Shown: in pieces, positions 16,667 to 23,937 of the stretch
How the letters are laid out: every line of letters starts with the position of its first letter
Position numbering within the stretch: the stretch's first letter is position 1
Assembly (NCBI RefSeq): GCF_017052465.1
Contig: NZ_JAFHKT010000144.1
Location: forward strand, 1 to 64,000
Length of the DNA stretch: 64,000 bases
Origin: Arthrobacter pascens
GTDB lineage: Bacteria; Actinomycetota; Actinomycetes; Actinomycetales; Micrococcaceae
Direction of reading: 5' to 3'
Notes under the pieces: generated by a model
Database searches by the model: none
What the model saw: the letters and a program-made list of their open reading frames with translations, nothing else
What the model was told of the DNA's origin: nothing
Program-made: the position numbers and the translations under genes

Positions 16667-17685
16667 CGTCCGCTGACCGCGGCCCCGGGCTCGCTATCGA
16701 GACCCGGGGGCTGACCAAGCGCTTTGGCCACCAGGTGGCTGTGGACAGCATTGACTTGGCCGTGCCGCGGGGATCCGTGTTCGGGTTCCTGGGCCCCAAC
16801 GGTTCAGGGAAAACCACCACCATCCGAATGATGCTCGGCCTCGCCGCGGCGACGGCCGGCTCCGTCAGTGTGCTCGGGCTGGACATGCCCCGCCGGCTCG
16901 ACGAGGTGCTGCCCAGGGTGGGCGCCCTGGTTGAGGGGCCGGCCTTCTATCCGTTCCTCTCGGGGGCGGCAAATCTGCACCGCTTTGATGCTGCGGACCG
17001 GCATGCGGTTCCCGCCACGCGGCGTGCCCGCGTGGCGGAAGCCCTCGAACGGGTAGGGCTGTCACACGCCGCCCGAAAGAAAGTCCGGGCCTATTCGCTG
17101 GGCATGAAGCAGCGGCTGGGAATCGCCAATGCGCTGCTCGCCGACAGGGAACTGCTGGTGCTTGACGAACCGACCAACGGCCTGGATCCGCAGGGCACCC
17201 GGGAGGTGCGAAACCTGGTGCGGTCGCTGGCAGCCGACGGCGCCACCGTCTTCGTTTCCAGCCATCTGCTCGCGGAAGTGGAGCAGATCTGCACGCACGC
17301 GGCGATCATGAGCGCCGGACGCCTCGTGGCACAGGGCCCGCTGCCGGAGCTCCGCAAGACCGGCTCGGCGCAGCTTCGGCTTCTCACGCCCGACGCCGGC
17401 GCGGCCTCGGGCGTTTTGGCCCGGTTTGGGATGACTCCGGTCGTCGGACATCCGGACGGCCAGGGCGCTGTCATTACCGCAGTACTGCCTGATAGCGGGT
17501 TGCCTGAGGGCGGGCTGCCTAAGGGGGCCGGGACGGCGCCGAGTCTGGAGCCAATAGAACCGGAGTCAATCGTCGCGGCGCTGGTGGCCGACGGCGTGCG
17601 GGTCCGCGGCTTCACCGTGGAGCGCGGCAGCCTGGAAGACCGCTTTGTGGCACTGACGGGGGAGGGCTTCGATGTCGCACAGTGA
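16663..17685 (+). CDS. ABC-2 type exporter ATP-binding protein
   Basis: A 340-residue ATPase. It has Walker A GPNGSGKTT, a Q-loop region, signature YSLGMKQRLGIANALL, Walker B LLVLDEPTNGLD, and the switch His in VFVSSHLLAE. The signature lacks the usual LSGG but keeps SLGMKQR, common in ABC-2 drug and lipid exporters. About 100 residues follow the switch region, a substrate-specific tail. The GTG start overlaps the LolA-like stop by 4 bases, and the permease begins 14 bases before its own stop, so the three proteins are translationally coupled. Confidence 0.93.
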   Translation: MTSADRGPGLAIETRGLTKRFGHQVAVDSIDLAVPRGSVFGFLGPNGSGKTTTIRMMLGLAAATAGSVSVLGLDMPRRLDEVLPRVGALVEGPAFYPFLSGAANLHRFDAADRHAVPATRRARVAEALERVGLSHAARKKVRAYSLGMKQRLGIANALLADRELLVLDEPTNGLDPQGTREVRNLVRSLAADGATVFVSSHLLAEVEQICTHAAIMSAGRLVAQGPLPELRKTGSAQLRLLTPDAGAASGVLARFGMTPVVGHPDGQGAVITAVLPDSGLPEGGLPKGAGTAPSLEPIEPESIVAALVADGVRVRGFTVERGSLEDRFVALTGEGFDVAQ

Positions 17686-18538
17686 GCGGACAGCCAACAC
17701 CGCGGGTGATGCCCGGCGGACGCCCTCCAGCGGCCCGCTGTTGGCCTCGGAGCTGACGCTGCTGTTCCGGCGGCGCAGGACCCAGGCCCTGCTGCTGGCG
17801 CTGGCCGCCATCCCGGTGATGATCGCCGTCGTCGTCCGGGTTTCCTCAACGGTCCCGCCGGGCCGGGGGCCGGCGTTCCTGGACCGCATCACCCAAAACG
17901 GGCTGTTCGTCGGGGTGACGGCACTGATCGTTGCCGTGCCGCTGTTCCTGCCGCTGACCATCGGGGTCGTGGCCGGCGACACCATCGCCGGCGAGGCCGG
18001 CCACGGCACCCTCCGATACTTGCTCGTGGCTCCTGCGGGACGCGTGCGGCTGCTTCTGGTGAAATATGTTGGGGCGGTCGCTTTCTGCATCGCGGCGCCG
18101 CTGGCGGTGGCACTCGCCGGGGCCGGAATCGGTGCGGCGCTTTTCCCGGTGGGTCCGGTGACACTGCTCTCCGGCGACGTGGTGGAGCCGGGCGAAGCAT
18201 TCAGCAGAATGCTGCTGATCGCCGCCTACCAGACCGTCTCGCTGCTGGGACTTTCGGCGATTGGGCTCTTCCTGTCCACCCTGACGGACGTGCCGGTGGG
18301 AGCCATGGCAGCCACGATCGTCCTGTCCGTGGCATCGCAGGTGCTGGACCAGCTGCCGCAGCTGGAGTGGCTGCATCCATGGCTGTTCAGCCACTATTGG
18401 TTCGGATTCGCGGACCTGCTGCGTCAGCCCATCGGATGGGAGTCCTTCACCAGCAACGCCATGCTGCAGGGCGGCTATATCGCTCTTTTCGGTGCCTTGG
18501 CCTATGGCAGGTTTGTCAGCAAGGACGTGCTGTCGTAG
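17672..18538 (+). CDS. ABC-2 type exporter permease
   Basis: A 288-residue permease with about six membrane segments, starting with a soluble lead of 25 residues and RRRRTQALLLALAAIPVMIA. The segment GDTIAGEAGHGTLRYLLVAPAGR is the conserved ABC-2 cytosolic coupling region. It works with the preceding ATPase and probably the LolA-like protein. The ATG lies 14 bases inside the ATPase gene. It ends 25 bases before the convergent NlpC/P60 gene. The exported compound cannot be inferred. Confidence 0.9.
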   Translation: MSHSERTANTAGDARRTPSSGPLLASELTLLFRRRRTQALLLALAAIPVMIAVVVRVSSTVPPGRGPAFLDRITQNGLFVGVTALIVAVPLFLPLTIGVVAGDTIAGEAGHGTLRYLLVAPAGRVRLLLVKYVGAVAFCIAAPLAVALAGAGIGAALFPVGPVTLLSGDVVEPGEAFSRMLLIAAYQTVSLLGLSAIGLFLSTLTDVPVGAMAATIVLSVASQVLDQLPQLEWLHPWLFSHYWFGFADLLRQPIGWESFTSNAMLQGGYIALFGALAYGRFVSKDVLS

Positions 18539-18563
18539 GCGCCGGGACGGGCTGGCAGCGCGC

Positions 18564-20098
18564 CTAGTAGCGGGCCGCCACCGGGTGGAGCTGCATGCCG
18601 CCATCGTGCCCAGGTCGGTCACCGTGATGCCGGCGGACGGGTTCAGGGCCTGCACCACCCTGCCACCGCCGAGGTAAATTGCCACGTGATAGAAGCCGGG
18701 AGCCGATCCCCACACCAGGAGATCACCGGGCTGCGCCTGGGACAGGGGAACATGAACGGGCGCCTGCGCGAATTGCGCTGCGGCCGTCCGCGGCAGGTAT
18801 TTCCCGGCCGCCGCGAAGGCGTTCTGCACGAGTCCTGAGCAGTCAAAACCGTAAGCGCCGGTACCGCCATACTCATAGAAATACGGCTTTCCCACCTTGC
18901 CCAGGGCAACGGAAATGGCGGTCTGGTTGGAGCCTCCCGGCGACGGCGCCGGCGCGGGCTGGACAGGTTTCGGAGCGGGGGCGGGAACCACTGGGGCAGG
19001 TGCCGGCGGAGCGGGCTGGACAGGGGTGGCCGGCGCGGGAGCCGCCGGCCGTGCCGGCGCCGGCGCTACTGGAGCAACAGGCGCCGGTGCAACAGGCGCC
19101 GGCGCTGGCGCTTGGGCGCCGCGTGTCCGGCCGGCAGGAGCCTGAGTGGCAGGGGACTGGGAAGACGCCGCCGGAACCAGAGCACCCTGTGCCGCGGGGC
19201 GGACGGCGCCGCTTGCCTGCGTTCCCTGATCCGTTCCCTGCGTTTCCTGATCCGCTGCCGTCTCCGGGGCAGCCGAAACGGTGGCGAGCAGGGCCTGTTG
19301 CCGCTGCCGTTCAAGCCCGTCGATTCTTGCCGATTCGAGCGCAACGGTGGTGCGCCTCAGTGACGCCAGTTGGCCGACCAGGACCGACCTCTGTGCCTTG
19401 GCGTCGGACACTGCCTGCAGTTGTGCCGCGTTCGCCTGCTCGGCCGCGGCCTTGAGCGATTCGGCGGTCTTGGCGGCATCGTCGGCTGCCCGCCGGGCGT
19501 CTGCAGCGGCTGCGGTCAGGGACTCCGCCGCGGAGGCCGAGGCCTCGGCCGTTTCGAAGGCGCGGCTGCGGCCGGCCGAGAGGGCCTGCAGGGTGGCTGC
19601 CTGCTCCAGGACATCACCGTTGCCGGTCACGAAGCTGCTGAGCGCCGGGTTCAGCCCGCCGCTGCGGTACAGGTCCCCGGCCAGCTGGCCGATCTCCTTG
19701 CGGCTCTTCTCCTGCTCTTTGTCCGCGGCGCTGGCTCTGGCGGCCGCGGCGTCGGCGGCGTCAGTCCGGACCCGGAGTTCCACCAGGGCATCGCTGTAGG
19801 CGTTGTTCGCTTCCAGGCTCCGCGCGAAGGTGCTCGACTGGGCGGCGGCTGCCTCCGCCAGGAGGCCCTCGATGTCGGTGACCTTGGCCGCCGTCGCACT
19901 TTCACTGGATTTGGCCGCGGCGATGTCGTCGGGGGAGGGGACCTGCGGCGCGGCGGGAACCGTGACGGCAGCCGGGAAGGTGCCAGCCGGGTGGGCGCCA
20001 GCCGGCCTGTCGGCCTGTGCCGGGCCGGCGAGAAACCCAAGAAGGACGGCAGTTGCGCAGAGGGCGGCAGCCTTGCGGCCGGGACCGGTCAAACTCAT
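18564..20098 (-). pseudogene. NlpC/P60 peptidoglycan endopeptidase, one-base frameshift near the end
   Basis: A secreted cell-wall hydrolase of about 511 residues, disrupted 12 codons from its end. It has a signal peptide (ends near AGPAQA), an Ala-rich coiled coil (about residues 50-270), a Pro/Ala-rich linker, and a C-terminal NlpC/P60 domain with catalytic Cys in GFDCSGLVQNAF and His in YHVAIYLGGG. After DLGTMA, adding one C:G pair near 18598-18601 restores a short tail GMQLHPVAARY and a stop at 18564-18566. As written, the frame runs on through the convergent permease gene to 17846. All catalytic residues lie before the lesion. It may be a true mutation or a sequencing slip. The start at 20098 has CGAGG upstream. 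Confidence 0.8.
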
Positions 20099-20326
20099 TC
20101 GCAAACCTCGCAGCGCTCGGGCCGGGACGAACGGGTCTGGAGGCGGCACGGAAGTGCCCCTCGGGATGCCCAGCAGCATTGAGGCTACGGGTCAATTTTC
20201 ACTTTGGCAACAAGGGTCTCATCTTTAACATAAACAACACCAGTGTCATTCGGTGGCATTTTGCCGGGCGTGTTCCGCTGACAACGTCCGGCCTCCTTTC
20301 TTAGCCGGCGCGCTTAGCCGGCGCGC

Positions 20327-21247
20327 TCAGGCGTGCTGGTGCGATTCGTGCTCGGAGTGGCTGGCAGGTTCGAGCTGGAAGGTGCAGTGTTCGGTGTCGA
20401 AGTGCGAGCCGAGGCAGGTGGTGAGCTTGTCAAGGACCTGGTCCGCCCCGCGGGCGCTGAGTACGCCGTCCTCCACCACCACATGGGCGGAGAACACCGG
20501 CACGCCCGACGTGATGGTCCAGATATGGATGTCGTGGACCGCCACGACGCCTGCCACCGACAGGATGTGTTCGCGGATCATCTGGACCTCCACCCCTTTC
20601 GGGGCGGCTTCCAGCAGCACGTCCACAACGTCCCGGAGCAGGTGCCATGCCCGCGGCAGGATCATGATGGCAATGAGGACGGAGGCGATGGTGTCCGCGG
20701 CAAGGAATCCCGTGAGCATGATCACCACGGCCGCGGCGATGACCGCCATGGAGCCCAGGAGGTCCCCCAGCACCTCGAGGTAGGCCCCGCGGACGTTGAG
20801 GCTTTCCTTCTGGGCGCCCCGCAGGATCAGCAGCGAGACGAGGTTCGCCGCGGCGCCGAGGATGGCGGCGTACAGCATGATGTCCGTCTGCACTTCCGGA
20901 GCGGCTCCGATCCTGCGGATGGCCTCGGTGAAGATCACCACGGCGATCGCCACGAGGATCAGGGCGTTGGCGAGGGCCGCCAGCACCTCGGCGCGCTGGT
21001 AGCCGTAGGTCCGCAGGTCGCTGGCAGGCCGGGAAGCGATCCACGCGGCCAGGAGCGCGATGAAGACGCCCGCCGCATCGGAAAGCATGTGCCCGGCGTC
21101 TGCGAGCAGTGCCAGGGATCCCGACAGGGCGGCCCCTGCCACCTGAATGAGAACCACGGCCATGGTGATGGCCAGGACGGCGATTAGACGGCGTCTGTGC
21201 TTGCCGGTCGCTGTGATGCCCGGGGCATGGTTGTGGTCGTGTCCCAT
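20327..21247 (-). CDS. Cation diffusion facilitator (Zn/Co/Cd exporter)
   Basis: A 306-residue CDF transporter. It has six membrane segments, with metal-site motifs LLADAGHMLSDAAG (about residues 49-62) and AAVVIMLTGFLAADTIAS. His-rich ends (MGHDHNH at the start, HSEHESHQHA at the end) and a C-terminal cytosolic ferredoxin-like domain with VHDIHIWTIT fit CzcD-type proteins. It exports Zn2+ or related ions in exchange for H+. The gene is single and follows the zincin gene by 10 bases on the same strand side, with no metal regulator next to it. Confidence 0.93.
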   Translation of the reverse strand: MGHDHNHAPGITATGKHRRRLIAVLAITMAVVLIQVAGAALSGSLALLADAGHMLSDAAGVFIALLAAWIASRPASDLRTYGYQRAEVLAALANALILVAIAVVIFTEAIRRIGAAPEVQTDIMLYAAILGAAANLVSLLILRGAQKESLNVRGAYLEVLGDLLGSMAVIAAAVVIMLTGFLAADTIASVLIAIMILPRAWHLLRDVVDVLLEAAPKGVEVQMIREHILSVAGVVAVHDIHIWTITSGVPVFSAHVVVEDGVLSARGADQVLDKLTTCLGSHFDTEHCTFQLEPASHSEHESHQHA

Positions 21248-21256
21248 GCCTCTAGG

Positions 21257-21685
21257 CTAATCCCAACCGAGTTCGTGGAGCCGGTCGTCGTCGATTCCGA
21301 AGTGGTGGGCGATTTCGTGGACCACCGTCACGGCGACTTCCTCCACCACGTCCTCGCGGGAGGAACAGATGTCCAGGATGGGTTGGCGGTAAATGGTGAT
21401 GCGGTCCGGCAGTGAGCCCGCGTCCCACCACGAGTCGCGTTCGGTCAGCGGCACGCCCTCATAAAGTCCCAGGAGAACCGTGTCCGGGTCCTCGCCCGGC
21501 TGGGGTGTGTAGTCGTCCTCGATGAAGACGGCCACGTTGTCCATGGCGCGCGCAATGTCTGCGGGGATCATGTCCAGGGCGTCGCTGACGGCTGCCTCGA
21601 AATCAGTTTCGGACATGTCGAAGCCGGAGGAATCACCGGCGCCGTCCGGCACGATGGGAAGTCCTGGCGGCAGGTTTGCGGGCAT
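21257..21685 (-). CDS. Metallopeptidase family protein (zincin, PF06262-type)
   Basis: A 142-residue soluble protein. The C-terminus has the zinc motif VHEIAHHFGIDDDRLHELGW (HExxH plus downstream His/Glu), typical of this minimal zincin family; peptidase activity has not been shown for many members. The core family begins at SETDFEAAVSDALDMIP, so residues 1-23 are an extension. The start at 21685 was chosen because it lies just after the stop of the upstream EamA gene (21696). A start at 21754 inside that gene, or at 21616, is possible. It is likely cotranscribed with the EamA gene. Confidence 0.85.
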   Translation of the reverse strand: MPANLPPGLPIVPDGAGDSSGFDMSETDFEAAVSDALDMIPADIARAMDNVAVFIEDDYTPQPGEDPDTVLLGLYEGVPLTERDSWWDAGSLPDRITIYRQPILDICSSREDVVEEVAVTVVHEIAHHFGIDDDRLHELGWD

Positions 21686-21695
21686 ACCCCAAACT

Positions 21696-22721
21696 TTAGC
21701 GGGATCTCCGCCGTGTGAGGCCCACGCCCACCAGGCAGATGGCACCTCCGACAAGGCCCCAGACGGTGGGGATTTCTCCGAGCACCAGCCAGGAGATCAG
21801 CACCGTGGTGGCCGGCACCAGGTAGGTGGTGGCGGCCAGCCTGCCTGCGTCGATGAGGGAGAGGGCATAAGCCCATGTGGTGAACGCAATGGCGGTAGGA
21901 AAGACGCCGAGGTAGACGAGGCCCAGGGTGGCGGGCAGCGGCGCGGCCTGCAGCTCCGTGACCAGCTGGCCGCTGAACGGCAGGCAGCACAGGAACCCCA
22001 CCATGATGCCGAACCAGGTGGCCTGCCCTGCGGAGAACTTCCGCAGCACCGGCTTCTGGACAATAACGCTGACGGCGGCGAGCCCAGCGGCCAGGAGGCA
22101 GAGCAGCACGCCGGCCACGTCCGCCGTCGACCGCTGCCCGGAGCCAAGCGCGATGACGGCGACGCCGCCGAACGCTATGGCGCTGCCGATGATGAGCCAG
22201 CGCGGGAATCCCTCCTTGAGGACGATGCCGGCCAGTACAGCGATCAGGATGGGGTTGACGTTGATCAGCAGCGCGGCAGTTCCGGCGTCGAGCAGGTGCT
22301 CGGCGGCGTTCAGGGCGATGTTGTAGCCGCCGAACCACATGACCCCGAATGCGAGGATTGGCCACCATTCACGTCCCCGCGGCAGCATGCGCAGCTTGGG
22401 CAGGACCACAACGCCAAGCGCGACGGCGGCAATTGCCAGGCGCCCCAGTGTCAGGGAGCCGGGGGAGAAGCTGGGGCCGACGGCGCGGATCCCCACAAAA
22501 GCGGACGCCCAAAGCACCACAGTGATGACGACGGCGGCGACGCCCAGTCGGCTGATGCGCGGCCCGGCCGGGCCGGGCGATGCGGAGGAGTCCAGCGGTG
22601 CGGAGGCATCCGGAGGGGCGATGTCGCGGCCGGGGGAGGAGCCTGCCGGTTTTGCTGCCTGGGAAGCGCCCTTGTGGGGATCTGCTGGCTGGATGGGGCC
22701 GGTGCGGGCGGTGGTTGCCAT
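21696..22721 (-). CDS. EamA/DMT superfamily transporter
   Basis: A 341-residue exporter with ten membrane segments in two EamA repeats. The first starts VAAVVITVVLWASAFVGIRAVG and the second GVLLCLLAAGLAAVSVIVQK. The N-terminal 50 residues are Ala/Pro/Ser-rich and cytosolic. Proteins of this group export amino acids or other metabolites. The substrate cannot be read from sequence. The ATG at 22721 is the only plausible start. It is followed by the zincin gene, with 10 bases between them. Confidence 0.9.
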   Translation of the reverse strand: MATTARTGPIQPADPHKGASQAAKPAGSSPGRDIAPPDASAPLDSSASPGPAGPRISRLGVAAVVITVVLWASAFVGIRAVGPSFSPGSLTLGRLAIAAVALGVVVLPKLRMLPRGREWWPILAFGVMWFGGYNIALNAAEHLLDAGTAALLINVNPILIAVLAGIVLKEGFPRWLIIGSAIAFGGVAVIALGSGQRSTADVAGVLLCLLAAGLAAVSVIVQKPVLRKFSAGQATWFGIMVGFLCCLPFSGQLVTELQAAPLPATLGLVYLGVFPTAIAFTTWAYALSLIDAGRLAATTYLVPATTVLISWLVLGEIPTVWGLVGGAICLVGVGLTRRRSR

Positions 22722-22959
22722 GGTGCCAATCTAGTCCTGTGTCGGGTTCCTGGGCTGGCGGAAATCGGTCACGTCTAGGCGAGAAACTGCCAAAATTTCC
22801 GGGCGGCTGCCGGACTTTGGGGCGGCGTCATCGCCGATTTTGGAAATTCCCGGAGGAGGCTCTATAGTTTTAGAGGTCCAGTTCGGAGCAACTCGAAGGG
22901 ACAAAAACGAAAGGCTTCGGCCCTTTATTTTTGCCCGGAACAACCCGTACTGAGTTCAG

Positions 22960-23032
22960 GCCCCCATCGTCTAGCGGCCTAGGACACCGCCCTTTCACGG
23001 CGGCGGCACGGGTTCGAATCCCGTTGGGGGTA
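22960..23032 (+). tRNA. tRNA-Glu (anticodon TTC)
   Basis: A 73-base cloverleaf. Acceptor arm GCCCCCA pairs with TGGGGGT. The anticodon stem-loop CCGCC-CTTTCAC-GGCGG carries TTC, and the T arm is GGGTTCGAATCCC. CCA is not encoded. It is the first of three tRNA genes read in the same direction. Confidence 0.97.
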
Positions 23033-23089
23033 CGCAAGGAAGTGGTCAAACCAGACCAAAAAGTCTGGTAGGCTAAAGGCCTTGAAAAA

Positions 23090-23109
23090 TTGCAGTAGCG
23101 ATACTGCAA
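23090..23109. other. Perfect hairpin between tRNA-Glu and tRNA-Asp
   Basis: TTGCAGTA-GCGA-TACTGCAA is a perfect 8-bp stem with a GNRA loop. A second hairpin, CCAGAC-CAAAAA-GTCTGG, lies at 23051-23068. They may guide tRNA precursor processing, or the second may mark a weak terminator with a new promoter for tRNA-Asp. Confidence 0.5.
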
Positions 23110-23136
23110 GCAGCAAGAAACACGCAGTACAAGCAA

Positions 23137-23210
23137 GGCCCTGTAGCGCAGTTGGTTAGCGCGCCGCCCTGTCACGGCGGAGGTCGCGGGTTCAAGTCCC
23201 GTCAGGGTCG
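23137..23210 (+). tRNA. tRNA-Asp (anticodon GTC)
   Basis: A 74-base cloverleaf. Acceptor arm GGCCCTG pairs with CAGGGTC (one G-T pair). The anticodon stem-loop CCGCC-CTGTCAC-GGCGG carries GTC, and the T arm is GGGTTCAAGTCCC. CCA is not encoded. Confidence 0.97.
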
Positions 23211-23258
23211 CTCTGATTGCCAGAAGAAATTCCGGCTCTCATGGTGACATGTCACCTA

Positions 23259-23331
23259 GGCTCTGTAGCTCAGTTGGTAGAGCGTTCGACTGAAAATCGA
23301 AAGGTCACCGGATCGACGCCGGTCGGAGCCA
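23259..23331 (+). tRNA. tRNA-Phe (anticodon GAA)
   Basis: A 73-base cloverleaf. Acceptor arm GGCTCTG pairs with CGGAGCC. The anticodon stem-loop TTCGA-CTGAAAA-TCGAA carries GAA. The next three bases (23332-23334) are CCA. Glu-Asp-Phe is a common tRNA order in actinobacteria. Confidence 0.97.
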
Positions 23332-23339
23332 CCACTGGG

Positions 23340-23376
23340 AAGCATCAGTTCTTCGGAACTGGTGCTTTTCTTCTTT
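23340..23376 (+). terminator. Terminator of the tRNA cluster
   Basis: AAGCATCAGTTC-TTCG-GAACTGGTGCTT forms a 12-bp stem with a very stable TTCG loop, followed by TTCTTCTTT. It sits eight bases after tRNA-Phe. Confidence 0.93.
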
Positions 23377-23378
23377 AA

Positions 23379-23422
23379 CCGCCGTTCCCCCGTGTCCACA
23401 CGGTGGAACGGCGGCATTTTTC
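23379..23422 (+). terminator. Second hairpin-terminator after the tRNA cluster
   Basis: CCGCCGTTCC...CGTG-TCCA-CACG...GGAACGGCGG makes a long stem, followed by CATTTTTCG. It is a tandem backup terminator directly behind the first. Confidence 0.8.
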
Positions 23423-23668
23423 GTGCCCGGATTGCCGGTCGACCTTGTCGGGGCCAACGCGCCGGGCATAGACAGGCTCAATTGCCGGAGAGGCTCATCC
23501 ATTCTCCGGCAGTGCCGTTGGTCTTCTGCCAGCCAGGTTTGGGAGGGGAGCCGGCCATGACGGATATCACTCTTTTGCCCCCTGCCGAACGCGTAAGCGC
23601 AGGTGACGTCATTGTTACGTTCCGGTTGATCAATTTCCTGCGCTGTGGCACGCGCGCGGAAACGTAGA

Positions 23669-23682
23669 TGTAAGCGCTTGCA
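23669..23682. promoter_or_regulatory. LacI/cre-like operator before levansucrase
   Basis: TGTAAGCGCTTGCA is a near-perfect palindrome with central CG, matching the cre-like consensus of LacI/GalR regulators. It differs at one base from the site at 31169-31182 in the alpha-glucosidase/sugar-importer promoter. Confidence 0.78.
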
Positions 23683-23733
23683 CTAAATTGGCGGGACGAC
23701 TCGATGCCCCTGAAAACCGGGTTGAGCTCGGCT

Positions 23734-23745
23734 GACAACGTTGTC
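23734..23745. promoter_or_regulatory. Second LacI-type palindrome before levansucrase
   Basis: GACAACGTTGTC is a perfect 12-bp palindrome with the AACGTT core typical of LacI-family sites. A related CAACGTTAC lies near 31193-31201. Confidence 0.6.
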
Positions 23746-23937
23746 TACCGTGGGGGTGTGCCGAGCAATGTATGACATCTCGAGCCACCTTGACGGGGTC
23801 CTACCCAAACCCCGTTCTCCCTCGACACAACGGCGTCCTCGATGACGCATGTCGTGTCAGCGGGGATTTCCGGAGTGCTGGGGGGCAGGGCATCAGCCCA
23901 TCTTCCACGAACGTAACTCCGCGAGAAGAGCAAAAAC

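Larger units (their letters stand above)
23423..23937. other. 515-base region before levansucrase
   Basis: Mostly non-coding control region. A possible 36-codon frame at 23557-23667 begins MTDITLLPPAERV with GGGAGGGG upstream, but it has no recognisable family and is left uncalled. Two LacI-type palindromes (23669-23682 and 23734-23745) lie here. About 190 bases of leader RNA would precede the levansucrase start. Confidence 0.5.

Noticed and set aside
17846..18563. Extension of the NlpC/P60 frame into a 777-residue protein across the ABC permease gene
   Set aside because: The extra part is antisense to a clear permease gene, has Arg/Gln-rich composition of a shadow frame, and appears only because of the one-base deletion.
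22776..22858. Possible inverted repeat CCAAAATTTCCGGG / GATTTTGGAAATTCCCGG before the tRNAs
   Set aside because: The arms are imperfect and partly direct rather than inverted. It may be promoter sequence, but no clear structure could be supported.
23557..23667. Possible 36-codon gene MTDITLLPPAERV...
   Set aside because: A good ribosome site is present, but no family is recognised, it is very short, and it lies in a promoter region. Kept only as a note.
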